DNA of 64,000 nucleotides from Torreya grandis (GCA_037957365.1 JARHVA010007811.1:377001-441000), one strand, 5' to 3'. Counted from the first letter of the stretch, positions 36,641-49,500 are shown. Notes: generated by a model from the letters alone, not told the origin. A program made the numbers and translations.

Positions 36641-37131
36641 AGTATATCAAAAAACTAGTTTTATTCTCTAAGGATTGAAATAATGTTGAAAGCATCAAAT
36701 TATTCAATCAAGTCCCATACTCTAAACTTGCATTTATTAATATAAGACAATTTACACTGGTACTTGCTTCTAACTTGATTGAATACTAGTCCGTAATTAG
36801 CATATACTAGTAGTTCTTTAACCTTATATTTCATATCAAATTGTAAACATGAGATTGATGATTCATGCTATGAAAAATTATTAGTGCAAGGAAACTAAAG
36901 TTTGTAAGAAGAAACATATTCTTTCCCAATGGGATTGATTAAAATAATTCCTACTCTAGATCCATATTTGCATCTAGCACCATCAACATATAATTTCCAA
37001 ATTCTAGGCATAGTATGAGAGTCTTTAGAGTTACATACTTGAGGAGTGCCAAGAGGGTAGACTCCTAAATCAGAATTAACCATGTTAAAATTTTCATTAG
37101 CTACATTATATTTAGTGTTCATGTGCTTCAT
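36641..37131 (-). pseudogene. G2 extra RNase H, upstream of RT
   Basis: The frame from 37131 reads WKLYVDGARCKYGSRVGIIL, with the first catalytic Asp in YVDGA. It goes on through FPCTNNFS to KVKELLVYANYGLVFNQVRS, where the D of YGDSE is degraded. Next come RVWDLIE and FDAFNIISI near 36690, then an ADILASTATNLIP-like end. This is a complete RNase H fold lying between protease and reverse transcriptase. One stop separates the 78-codon clean frame (37131-36895) from the rest. Confidence 0.75.
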
Positions 37132-37299
37132 ATTTGGTTCCCTTTTAATTCTAATTTGATTAGGAACTCACCTCGATGGTATCCACATATGAGAGAAGTT
37201 AGTTGACATGTATCCATTCAAATATTTGGTCTAGTATCTATTAAGAAACATCTCATAAGTATATGGAATGTCCACCACTTGAATATTAATGAGTTTCTA

Positions 37300-37560
37300 C
37301 ACCCTTGGCTCTGAAGCAATCTACATATGCACATTAAAAAATTCAACAATCACTTTAACTCTATATTTGTCTAATTGAGTTACTACTTTACTAAACTTAA
37401 TTGAAATTAAACCAAGCTTTTCACAAATACCTTTTAGCATGATATTTGTAAAGGCACCTGAATCTAATAGAAAATTATGCAAGTTTTTACCAAAAAATAT
37501 AATTTTTAGTAATAAAGGTAAAACCTCTACTTTGTTCTTATACATCACTACATTAGCATT
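37300..37560 (-). pseudogene. G2 protease
   Basis: LPLLLKIIFFGKNLHNFLLD followed by SGAFTNIM carries the retropepsin active-site D-S-G-A, and KVVTQLDKYRVKVIVEFF follows. The frame is clean for 75 codons (37548-37321). G3 keeps the same FFGKKLHNALV leader, which shows common descent. Confidence 0.75.
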
Positions 37561-37879
37561 CAGAGCTTTCTATGATATTGTAGGATTTTTTCTCAAAGAT
37601 TCTAGTAAAAAATCTTTGTTCAATAATTTGAGTCAATTCATGTAAAGTGATATTATCTTTAGTCTTCTTCATATCCTCTACTATATTATATGCACTCCTA
37701 GTAGAAGAAATATATTAATCATCATTTTTTTTAGTGTTACTTCCTTTTGGAAGCTCTATAATTTTATCTACTTTAGGATGAGGAGGAGTATCAAAGTGAT
37801 TTGGTGGAGTAGATCTTTTCATGGGTTGATTTTTTTCTCTATTACTCAATGGATAAGAGTTATTCAAATAATATTAAAA

Positions 37880-39140
37880 ACATGAATACCCTATATAGTA
37901 TCTTTAGGTTCATTCTCATCTTGGAATAGAAAATTAAATGTCTCCATCATAAGAGTTGTGTCAAAATATTTAGATGACTTTAAAGAACCAGATGTACCTA
38001 TAGCATTATCTTTGTTAGGCATAACTTTAAATGTATCTAATTCATCTTGAAAATCTTTAAAAGCATTATAAAATTCTATACAATCTAATTCACCATGCTT
38101 TGAAGTGTTATGAACCTTGTAATAATCATCTAAAACTACATCACAAATGTTTATTTTAGGCACATTCTTATTTGTAGATGACTCATTATTATTTTTGTTG
38201 TTGCTATGAAACCTATTTTTATATTTGTTAAACCTCTGATAAGAATAATTCCTATTGGAACTTTCCCTAGTATTACCTACTTGTGTTTGTAACTGAAGAA
38301 AATTAGTACTTAATTTTTTAACAATTTTTAATATGGAGTCATTTTCATTCTTAGGTGCCTCTAAATTGTGGACTTGATTACTATTACTAGTTGTTGGCAT
38401 TATAGATCTTTGATCTTGTGGATGAGATCCACTTGTAGTGTTATTTAAGAATCCTAGGTTTTGACCAAAATGAACATGAATAAAAGGTAATTATTTTAAA
38501 ATTAGTGTTTTATTTAAAGAAGGATTTTTTTTTAGCATTTGAGATGATATTCATCATAGGCAAATTAGGATTAAAATTAGGAATAACATATGTTAATTGA
38601 CCCTAGGGTTGCATTTGATCACTAATTTTCATAACTTCAACATAGGCCAAGGTTAATGTATTTATGACTCCAATAAATCTTTTCAAAAACATAGAAGTCA
38701 TTGGATCTAAAGCATCCTTATAAATTTCTAAAGCTAAAGCTTCATTAGGCCTATAGGGAGCTATAGTTTTGATAAACATATTTTGAAATCTAGAATTAAA
38801 ATATCTAATGGATTCATTTGAATGTCTCTTTATTATAGTGAATTGTTGATATAGGACATAAGGATTGATGACCTTTCCAAAATGATAAATTAAATAGCTA
38901 TTAGAATCATTCCAACTGGTAATGTATTTTTTAGGAAGGTTGAGAAAGAAATAATATGTTTCATCTCTTAAAGTAAAAGGAAACAATTTGTAAGTAACAT
39001 CTTCATGAACCACATTTAACAATATTAAGGAAGTTTTAAAGGAATTGATATTTTCTTCAGTAGTAACAGTGCTTGTAGGACTAAAATAAGGTGTCATATA
39101 CCTAACCAAACACATTGATATAAGATCCATCTAGCCAAGC
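37880..39140 (-). pseudogene. G2 gag
   Basis: The clean frame 39130-38603 holds the capsid core: YKLFPFTLRDETYYFFLNLP, KKYITSWNDSNSYLIYHFGK, HSNESIRYFNSRFQNMFIKT and ALDPMTSMFLKRFIGVINTL. A second clean frame (38400-37891) is Asn/Lys-rich and ends with a degraded zinc-knuckle-like segment, YYKVHNTSKHGELDC, where the first Cys is Tyr. It would build the particle and bind genomic RNA. The chosen start is the ATG at 39130, but the true start may lie upstream, since text before it is also protein-like. Confidence 0.8.
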
Positions 39141-39806
39141 CATACCTTGATAAGGATTGAATATAGGAGAAACACAAATATGTGAAGTAGGTTTAGATTT
39201 AGAAACTCTACACTTACCTTTATCTGGTCTTTCTTTCCTATTAATTTATAGAGAAAGAAGAGGTAGCCTTATCCTAGACCTTGACCTAGTCCTTATCCTT
39301 AGCAATTCCATCTTCTAAATTTTGAATCCTATTTAAAATATGATGTATAAACCTTATCTTTAAAAATATTAATGATTAGATTTATACATTAAGATTTTTT
39401 TTCACAAATTCATACAATTCTTTCAAAAAATAATTATCTTTAACTGAATTAGCTTAAGTATACCTTCAAACTTGTGAATATCAATAATATTTACACTTAT
39501 AAGTTTAAATAAACCTAAATTTGAAAAGAATAAACAAATATTTGAAAAAAAAATTGATATCACTAACCTCAAACATGTCAGATTTACAAAGCTTAAAATA
39601 CCTTTACAGTAATTTATCATAAATATTCAAAGAATAGGTATATTTAGATAAATAAGCCTAAATATTAGTTTGAAACCATGAATATCAGTGATATTTACAT
39701 AATTAAGCTAAGAGAAACACAATTTTGTAAAGGATCAATTGATCTTTGAAGAAAATTCACTAAAATTAGGTAAGATACTTTAGATTCACAAATCTTTAGC
39801 TTAAAA

Positions 39807-39823
39807 TCCTCCATATAGCACCA
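39807..39823 (-). other. G2 primer-binding site
   Basis: On the reverse strand TGGTGCTATATGGAGGA lies a few bases after the right-arm end (TCAATATGCA). Its place between the arm and gag supports the arm as the G2 5' LTR. The matching tRNA was not identified. Confidence 0.5.
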
Positions 39824-40859
39824 ATTTCAATGCATATTGATGCATGAAAGTGTATCAAAGGGTTCATATAGTGTTTAAAACACTTCTCATTTCTATATTC
39901 AAAGAATTTATTGCATGAGTTATTGGTTTTGATATCTTGATATTTGTGGTGGAGTAAAGACCAAGCTATATAATTATTCACAAAATGAATATGGAAATGG
40001 TTGCTGAGAGAAACCATGGTCTTAAATATTTTATGAAAGAAGAAATTAATATGAGTTAATTCTAATTAATAATGATCAAAACATAAATTCTAAACCCTAA
40101 TCTAGCTAAATATTTATAATGAAAAGATAAACTACAATTATTGGACCAAAAGAAAGAGAAAATGGGTAGGGTAGGGAAGAAATAAGGATGTTACTAATCT
40201 TTAGTCTAGACATATTAACAAATCTTAAATTTCATAAAAGACATATAATCAAACCAACATATGACATGAAATTTCCAAAGGCATAGATCCTATCATATAC
40301 TAGGTAAATGTCTAAGGATAGTTGAAATGATGCAAATAAGAAATCAAATTCACTTTATAGATTTACTTCCATAAGAAAATTGTATTAACACATCTTCAAG
40401 AAAAGAAATGGAAATGAAATGAATCTAAAATATTTCAATCAACCTAGCATAATCTCAAATTGACAACTTTGCATTAACATATGCACATCTAGAATTCATA
40501 AAAGAAATTCAAATTTGAGCATCAAACCAAATACTTAGGGAAGCAACCATGATAATAAACACACAAACAAATGAGATAATATTTGCATAATTCCCTTGCT
40601 TACATTACTTAATCCAAAATTTACACAGTTTTTCTCTAAAAAGTTCCTCCCTTTTTTATAAATGACAATACCCTTTTTAAAGGTAACCTATGAGGTATGT
40701 CGGTCAGCCATATCAAATGAAAACTAGACAAGTGTCAAGGATAGTTGTCCTTATACAACATTCTAGAATTAATGATAGTTGTCAAATAGACTAACCTATA
40801 ATCTTTGTGCATTAAAAATAGTACATTATTTTATAAAATAGAATATTCTTTCTAATGAA

Positions 40860-43800
40860 TTACATAGTTTCTATACAAGAGAATATTTTAAGTCAACTAA
40901 GTTGACTTTCAGATGCTCTTCTAGTTACAACCTTTTGCTTTTCTTCCAGGCTTTCATGGCTTTGTCATGTTACTCACCAATTAATTTAAGGCTGATAATT
41001 GGCTCCATGAACAATTCCTCTTCTTTCCCTACCAACTTTTTGAAGTCTTTATCAACTCTATGTAAGGATTGTTTAATACTTCTAGCATTGCCTATCTTCT
41101 CTTTTATTGATAGGATCATATCCAAAATGCATTTATTATCTAACCCTATAGTGCCTTGGCTTTTATTATTCACTTATTAGATAAATTGAATAGCCTTGTG
41201 TTGGAACTCCTCATCAGTTATCAAGCCCATAAGATTTAATATGGTTGTATATCTGATCAAGATCCCTAGTACTTGCACCCTTTTGTTTACTAACTGTTTG
41301 TAGTCATTTGAAAGTCCCTCCATGCATTTGGACCATTTATTCACATATTTTATCTTCTCCAACAAGCTAATCATGGCCATGTTCAAATTTACTAGGTTTA
41401 CCATTTTAAACTTAGGAATATGGCCTTCTATTAATATCTTGATCAATTCGTTTACCTTATTCTCTAAAGTTTGCCATTGATTAAATTATTTCATAGCCAT
41501 GGAGTGTTGCTTGCTCACCACATCTAGTTTAGATGTGATTTTATTCAAAGAATAAAAATTTTCATAAATATCTACTTTAAAGTTATTAATAATTTTCCCT
41601 ATAACTAATAGAATAGATTATCCCTATAGTTTCTTGTTTTCCTACTTTAGGCCCTTTATGGTAGCTTGCAACCTTTCTTCCTGAGATCATGCTAAGTATA
41701 AGACATCTTCTTCAAAAATAGGATCCTACCCTAGTCTTTATCCTTTATTTTGAGTCAAGTGAGTTAAATTTTAAACATTTTGATGTACTACCTCTTCACC
41801 ACCTTCCATGACTATTATCTTGGTCACTCTTTGCAAACTAATAATATATGGTTCATATCTAACCTTGACTAAAGATTGGCCTATATGCTTACTTGGTAGT
41901 CCTATTTATATGTCAATTGATTGACTTGGATTAGCTAATCTCTTTTCCTCTTCTTATATAAAATAAATGATCCAAGGATTCAATTCTTGTTGTATAGGGA
42001 TGTTAGTATCTTTTACAAGAGCCCATGGATGATATGCAGTAGGTAGTTTCTCTAATATTGGTTCATAAAAGAACCATTCAAGAATAGGTGGTCCATGTAT
42101 GATGTTATCTTAATTAATAAATTGACATTCTCTAAAGGTGGTATGATGGCCACATTTAGTTTCTTAGATTTTGAGACAATGGCAGTCTCATCTTTCCTCT
42201 TGGGAGTGTCAATGGCTACTAAGTCTATAGACTTCTCTTTTTCCTTATATTGCTTATTTTCCCTAACACTTATTTCTTTTACATATGAATATATATCATA
42301 TGTAATAGATATCATCTTTAATTCATCTTTAACAGACTCATGAGGATCTATAGCTATCATATGAACCTTCTATGGAGGCAACCCTTGTTCTATCATTTTG
42401 GAAGATTCAAGAGATGATGAACTAGAAGAAATTTCACTTGGCCTTATCTCTTCAGGGCTATGTTCTACTTGTGTATATATTTATGTAAGTCTATAACAAT
42501 CAATTTGCATCAAATTATATTATAAGGATCTAATTTCCATCTATCCTCCATCTTTTTATCTCTATTCAATCTAGAATCAAGCTTTATATTATGTTCTTTT
42601 AGTCTTCTATTGACCTCATAATAAGTAGATGCCTTAGTGTATATAAATTCAAATGAACTAGGCTCATTCTCATAAGGTATATTCAAAATACCTTTTATCC
42701 TCAGCTATTCCTTTACCCTTTTATAAGGGTCTCATTATCTATGGTAATCAATTTTTAAATTGAAAGATAGTGTATGTTTTGAAGTAACCTCAATGTGATC
42801 CCATTGTCTAAATATAGTCTTGCCAATTGTCATAGCAAAATTGTGTATAAGTCCCTTTCTCTTGGTCTTAAAAACTCCATCTATCCCATATTTTATATTC
42901 CACCTCTTATTCTTCTAACTTATCTAGTACATTAATTAGTAGTTTGAGAGGGGCAATTTGAATTCCTTCAACCCTTATAATTATGCAATTAGAATAAATA
43001 TATATGTCTCCTATTGCTTAAATGGACTTCTTAATTAAATATCTTAATCTAATTAGAGGAATACCATATATAGATTGGCTCAATGTAGGGTAAACATAGT
43101 CACAAAGAAACTAGATATGGTCTCTATATTTATAGATGTGAAATTTGGAATAGTAATTAGAAATAGTTTGGATTTCATTAGGAGATCATTATCTTTGATT
43201 TAGGATATTATTGGTTTCACACAGCACATCTAGTAGATAGGACATCATGTAAAATTTAGTCCTCTTCTTATTCTTGATTCTATTTATCTATCTTCTTAAG
43301 CAAATACTAATAATTTCACCTAATAGAGGAACCAACATTTCTTCAATGATGAATTATACCATAGGGACCCACATTGGTTCAACATATCTTGTATGTGCAC
43401 ATCCATACAACTTGTTTAAAAATTTTATGACTATCCTAAATATAGGTTTAAATTGACTAATAGGGATTTTCTTTGTAGGATCTACAATAACTTTATTTCT
43501 TACTTCTAACCATTTAACTAGTATATCCATCATGTTGTGTTTATTAGCCCATGAATTAATGGAGGTTAGGTAAATTTTGGGATTAGTCAAATGAAATTGT
43601 AGATATGTAAGCAATTTTCCTCAGATTATGTTCATTAATCAATATACCCTTGTCTATTTTAGCTTCTTTGAAAATTAGGCCAAGAACATTGATACAATAA
43701 ATTACCTCAAGTTTATTAGAAACATAATGTAGTCCCATCATCTGAATGGACACAATATCATCATAGAGTATATTTGTTGGGAGGATATTCTCATGTTCTT

Positions 43801-44010
43801 TGGTTATAACTCCTTGGTTTTCAATTGTCTAGAATAGGCTCCTACAATTCTTATCTCCTATGTTTAATGAAGTAGCTACAAACTCTATATCCTTGAAAAT
43901 TTGACCCTCTACATCTGAAGATAAATATAATTCAACTACTTTATTTGAAACATGTCCGTGTGTCATCATTTTTATAATTTCAATTGAATTATTCTATTTA
44001 CAAATAATAA
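40860..44010 (-). pseudogene. Unknown accessory frame inside giant LTR, right copy
   Basis: Counterpart of the left copy. Segments include LHYVSNKLEVIYCINVLGLI near 43725, KIYLTSINSWANKHNMMDIL and VDPTKKIPISQFKPIFRIVI and LNKLYGCAHTRYVEPMWVPM in the clean frame 43614-43354, TKFYMMSYLLDVLCETNN near 43230, EKSIDLVAIDTPKRKDETAI in 42360-42052, EKIKYVNKWSKCMEGLSNDY in 41446-41177 and KDFKKLVGKEEELFMEPIIS near 41040. The product would be about 1000 residues, with a charged, likely helical C-terminal half. The family is not recognised. Stops differ from those of the left copy, so the two decayed separately from an intact frame. Confidence 0.6.
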
Positions 44011-44090
44011 TCCAACTCTCTTAGCACAACATAATGAATCTAGAGATAATTTAGGGATTTTCATATGTTCCATGCATTTTGGGAGGTTTA

Positions 44091-44681
44091 CACAGAGCTT
44101 TAATGGTGGTATGCAAGTTTTAAATATGAGCTTTGGTGACTTAGATCAAATTTGGATCATGCATTTATACCTTTGCATGATTGGGTCCACAAGATCTTTG
44201 AATATGGTGTGTATGCCCATGTGGCATTACCTTGTCATATAACTCATTTATTTTTAAAATGTGAGAATTTATCACTTGGAAATGTGTCATCATCTTGTGC
44301 CTCTTAAATGTTTTATTAAAATTTATTTTTCAATCTTCTTAGGAGTCCTATAGCCTTGACTTTCATCACATCTATCAATCTTTGAATTGGGTTCATACTA
44401 TTGTGTGACTTGGTAGCATCATATGCTCTCTATGTACCTTAAAAATAGTCTCCATCACTTTAACACTATTTATCCACATGGAAACATCGTGTATAATCTA
44501 GGTTTTTTTACTCATTGACTCGTTTCATGCCATTTATCTACATCCACAAGATTGAACATGTACCATTGATCTTAATATGAGAGATTAAATGCACATTGTT
44601 GATCTTTGAGGCATACGACCAAATGTGGGTCATTGATCTATTATTTATATATTTGATTAAACATATACCATTTATTTTTAT
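44091..44681. other. Right-arm segment absent from left arm
   Basis: These ~590 bases of R have no counterpart on either side of G1 in L. The arm resumes at 28297 with the equivalent of 44090, and stops before G1 at the equivalent of about 44682-44750, inverted. No coding frame or terminal inverted repeat is seen, so loss from L fits better than an insertion in R. Confidence 0.55.
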
Positions 44682-45433
44682 TTAGTTCACCATAATTATG
44701 ACACTTATTACTATCATGTTCTTTATCAAGACCTATTGACATGTTGAATCTATGCTCACCATTGATTTACTTTTACAAGAATGAATGGACTTCATCGATC
44801 TTGATCTTGACTTATTGAATTGGTAAATAATCTACACACCAATGATCTATCTTTTAAGATGTTAATATTTTACCACTTGGAAACATTGCATGTTTTCATA
44901 TCCATGAATAGTGAAAGTAATAAAGTAAGGGTTCAGGATATATAAAGACTTAGGATAAAATCTAGACTAAGGTTTTAATGAATTAATAAATTCAATTAAA
45001 ACTTAAGATAAAATTAAACTAGGTCTAAAATGAAATAAATTTAACCATGGAAAAATATGAATCTATTTAATAGAAACTTAGGCTACAAGACTTAAACTAA
45101 GGTTTTTAAATGTGATTAAACTTATATTCAATTAATCGAATAGGGACCAAATATGAGGAAAAGGGTCAAATTGATCATTGATACATAAACCATGGATGCT
45201 TACTAATCTTAATGAGGATATATTGAACATGTAACATAGAAACATATTAATCAAATGTTAGAAACATCAAATAGAGTCAAATAAAGCTTATGTGCTAACA
45301 TACCAATGTAAGCTTGTTAAAACATGATATTCAACAATGCATTCTGATAAGGTTTAATGCCCATTTTATAGAAAAAATTGAAAAATTAAAAAAGGTTCCT
45401 AATTTTTTTTAAAATTGGGGTATGTTGACCTCA

Positions 45434-47562
45434 ATAAGAGAAGCAAAAGGAAGGTCAATTTGGTCCTTAAATATCTAATTCAAACTATGTAGTCTAAATA
45501 GACATTCAAACTACCTATTTGGATTCTCATATACTTTACCACAAGAATACTTTAGTAAAATTCTCTTGAAAAGATTTAGGAACCATAGAACACTATAAAT
45601 CCATGGAGGATTTAGTTTTATTGAGGAGTTAAGGTTTATGAACCATTAATAAGACTATAACCAAGTCTAAAATACATGTAAAGCACTACATGCCAACTTC
45701 CCTATGTGCGTATCTTTTCACACCTTTTGCATGGGAATACAAGCTTCTCAAGAATTTTGAAGGGGTATATAATATAAATATCCATGGTACTAATTTTTGG
45801 TTTTGAGGTTTGTACTTTATTAACCATTATTAATATGGTGGACCTCCAAAACCCTCCCTAACCCCTCCTATACACCAATTCTGAGAAAATTGAAGTTTAT
45901 TGCATCCAAACACATATGAATTATCATATATACTATTTAATAATGAATTACACTTAGATAGGATCCTGTCCATGGTACCATGATGTATGGAACTATACAT
46001 ACCTATCATAAAATAAGGTTTTTAAGGAAAAAGTACAAAAATAGAGGTACAAGGTAGTTTAATATGATTCCAATCATTAGAGAATGAATTTTAGCACTTG
46101 TTTTACCTTCTCAAGCCATAAAATGATCAAAATCATGCCTAAAAATGCCTTTGTGAACTTATTCTAATCAACTAGTTTGTAGGAGTGAAGAACAAGGTGA
46201 CCTAGTCACCCAATTTGATAAGTTTGCTGGTGTTTCTTACCCAAAAGAATCTATTTCATGATATAGGAGGTTGTCTCAATCATCAAAATCACTTTTCCAT
46301 AAGTTTCTAAGGTTTTGTATAGACTTTTCATGGCCATCAAGTACTAGAAGTTAGGCTACTAGGCCTAATTGACCTAGTAGACCTACTTGGTCAATCAAGT
46401 GAAGTTGAGGTCGGTGTATGGAGACTATTATATGAGTTAATGCAGACTTATCATGCTATAAATTTTATCCAATTCATGTATAACTTATCCTTATCAGGAT
46501 TAAATTGATCCTAGAGTGGAAACCAATGCATGTTTCATGGCCTTAATGGAGGAAGGGTCATTCACTTAACTTGATCTTATATTAACAGGATTTATTTGAT
46601 AAATAATGGCATAACATGCTTCAAGAGGAGTTTAAAAAATTAAAATATAACCATAACCTCATTTTTAATTCCCAATTTCTCATTCAAAGGTCATGCAAGT
46701 CATCAAACATGGAGAGATTCTTAAAGGATTATTTGTAACTAGTTATAACTAAGGTAGTATTTGAGTTAATGATGGCCATGGATGAGTTTCCTTATCTCCT
46801 ATATACCATTCTTCTTATTCTCTCCTAATTATCTATATATTTAGGATTTTAGACCTTGGTTAAATATCCATCTCTTGGGCATGATGAAAATCTACCAAGA
46901 TTGAGATTTCTAACCTCTTAAATAAATAAATTGATTGTTTTCAAATTCCTTGATATACGTTTAGTGTGTTTATATTAGTTTGATTTACACATGTGTTAGT
47001 GTTTTATCCCTTGGTATGTCCTAATATCACTTAGTTGCTAGTATATCATCTTATACAAGTCACATATAGTATTTTAATGTTGAGTGATTAAGCTTGGAGT
47101 GGAGATATTAACTAGTTAGTGCTTTGAATCAGGCCTTCCATCATTTCCCTCATGATTTTATCACTTGGTGAAACCTTTATGTGAAACACTATTGCATAAG
47201 ATTCCATTGGATTTGTAATATTTAGTGATTTACATTACTTATTAGTGTTAGTTAAAGTCAAATTGAGTGGATGAATGATTACATTAGGTGCATCACCATC
47301 AAAAGTATAGGTTTTCCCTTTCAGTATTCTTTCTAAATATTTTCACCCCTAAATCAAGTAGGTTTTAGTAAATAATAAAAATTTGATATATCAGAGGATC
47401 TAGCCTCATAATATAGAGGTTTTGTCTAAGATACAAGTATCCCATAACTTGTAGAGCAATCCAATGTTAGACTAGGTTTGAAGGAGATATGAGCAATCTA
47501 CTTCAATAGGGTGTAACTTAGGTTGTTAACAATATGTTCATGGTGGGTTAAGAAAAATAGAG
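45434..47562 (+). other. Region between right arm and G3 gag
   Basis: No gene is supported. It presumably contains leader or LTR of G3, but no repeat partner, primer site or TG...CA end was found by eye. TATATA-type boxes occur near 46800 and 46830 without conservation evidence. Confidence 0.4.
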
Positions 47563-48090
47563 GAAAACATATATAACTTAAATTATGACTTGATTACAAC
47601 TCCAATCCAACATGAATATGTCACTTATAGGTCATTCCCTCACACTTTAGATGAGTTAGCATATGGTTGGTATTTAGGTCTCCTATATGGATCTATCACT
47701 TCTTGGGTTGACATTGATATTGTGTTCATTAACCACTTTAGGATACTAATAGACCCCACCATAATCTATCACTAATTTTAAGATGCCCATATGGATCCCA
47801 ACAAGCCCATGAGTGTTTTAAATACTATGTTTCATAATTTATACAAAAGGTTGAAGGACCCCTTCACATAGAATGATATGGATAATATACAAACATACAT
47901 AAGGGCCCTAGACCCCATGAATTTTATGTTCCTTAAGAGGAACCTAGCATATCTTAAATTTTTATCCTTATATTATAATGAACCAATCATTATTAAAAAA
48001 CTAGTACCTCGAAGATATGGTGTTGGTCCCTTTTCCTTAGTAGGATAACCCAATGCCTGTAACCAAATTCCTATGGTCAACTAGGCCCTT
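47563..48090 (+). pseudogene. G3 gag fragment
   Basis: TYRSFPHTLDELAYGWYLGL and YGSITSWVDIDIVFINHFRI match the capsid core of gypsy gag (compare G2 FPFTLRDETYYFF and ITSWND). A 61-codon clean frame covers 47590-47775. Text such as NTMFHNLYKRLKDPF and IQTYIRALDPMNFMFLKRNL follows past stops. The last phrase matches G2 ALDPMTSMFLKRFI, so G2 and G3 are related families. The nucleocapsid part beyond 48100 is too decayed to describe. Confidence 0.65.
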
Positions 48091-49299
48091 ATTCATAAGG
48101 GCCATTTAATGAATCCAATCCTATGAGCTATGTATTCAAGTCCAAATCTAATATATAATTTAATTCCCTTGAACCTCATGCCTAATAGTAAATAATTTAA
48201 TCCCCTAAATCATGTTTTATCATAACCTATGAGTCAACAAATCATTATAATTGCCTTTAATAACACTATTATCATTCATAGTTAAATAGGTTATTATTCC
48301 CCTCAAAAATTATTAGGCTATCCTTTCATTTATAAATAATTAGACACATATTAGTAATACCTATAATGAAGTGCATCCTGATATCTCTAGGTTTTTAAAC
48401 ACTACAACATTAATGACTAACCCACCACCTCAATAAAGAAGTAACCAAAGTTCCCCTATGAACCCTAAGGAATCTAATGTATAACAAATGATCTAGATAT
48501 TGACCAATGATATAGTCAACTTACACAAATAAGTGCCCTTAAACACCAACAAACCTATGAATAATTGATCTCAATATGGAAATTATAATTTTTTGAAGAC
48601 TAATAGGTAGTGGAACACTAGAACAATAATGTAAATATGTTTAGTCCCATTTAAAACACCAATAAAAATAATAATGATGCCTCCAATTAAGTAAATATGG
48701 TAGATCTAGCCTTATCCACATGGTGTAGACTACACAATACCATGGACCATGCTCAAACATATTGTGCTCAATTTACATTGGCCTTAAACAAATTCTATAA
48801 GTAAATAGATAACCTTGAAATATTGACTATACTATACAATGGCAAACCAATCCAAAATGGACATAACTTAAGCATTTTCATGGTCTTAAATACCTGTGAG
48901 TTTTAATTTGAAAGTAACAATGATCTTGAGAACAACCTAGATGGAGTCCACACTTTTATATATTTCCAAAGGGGGAATAACTATCAATTAAAGAGTAAGT
49001 TATAGGTTCATTTGATCACTTCTACCCCTATGAACAACATTTAGCTCCACCCTAAAATAAATAAAAATCAAGTAATAATCCTTCTCCCCTAAAGTACCCA
49101 CTGATTCATATCAGTCTGAGAATAATGTTGCACCTATTAAAGATTATAAACCAATAAAATAAAGAAAACATGGATATAACATCATAAATGACCTAAAGAA
49201 AAGTAAGACCAACATAAAAATGTTTGAGTTGATTCAAATTTCTAACCAAAATGACTTTTTTCTGAAATAATTGTCTACCTCTAGGACTAATGAAGCTAA

Positions 49300-49500
49300 T
49301 AACATTGTTGATGATCATGTTGTTATCTATAAGGAAAAAATGGAAAATACCCATTTTCTACTAACAATTATTTTTTTTGGAAAAAAATTACATAATGCCT
49401 TAGTGGTTTCAAGTGCATTAGGGAATGCGATGCCTTATACCATTTACCAACACCTACCAAACATAATATAAAAGTTGTTTAATTAGACAAATCATAGGTT
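49300..49500 (+). pseudogene. G3 protease fragment
   Basis: MENTHFLLTIIFFGKKLHNA followed by LVVSSALGNAM aligns with the G2 protease (LLLKIIFFGKNLHNFLLDSG). The active-site Asp of D-S-G-A has become Val or Ser, so catalysis is lost. It is clean for 66 codons. Confidence 0.6.

Larger units (their letters stand above)
33591..39830 (-). mobile_element. G2: Ty3/gypsy gag-pol internal region
   Basis: Reading the minus strand from the right arm: primer site, leader, gag, protease, an RNase H, reverse transcriptase, first-type RNase H, integrase. Having the extra RNase H before the reverse transcriptase sets G2 (and G3) apart from G1. Polyproteins of this arrangement, including an IPKG segment between that RNase H and RT, are familiar from plant databases. 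The right arm (39831-45433) is its 5' LTR. Its 3' LTR in the right orientation is missing. Confidence 0.8.
39831..45433 (-). mobile_element. Right arm (R): giant 5' LTR of G2, ~5.6 kb
   Basis: On the reverse strand it runs from TGAGGTCAACATACCCC (45433) to ...TCAATATGCA (39831), then primer site and gag. The left arm shares the same start and end with unrelated outside flanks. That two-copy evidence marks these as termini rather than truncation points. From the 5' side: about 1.3 kb non-coding, the unknown frame (44010-40860), a degraded TATA-type box near 40675, and 850 bases of R/U5. LTRs over 5 kb are known in a few plant gypsy groups but are rare. The alternative is that only the last ~1 kb is LTR and the frame belongs to a neighbouring element copy upstream. 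Confidence 0.6.
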
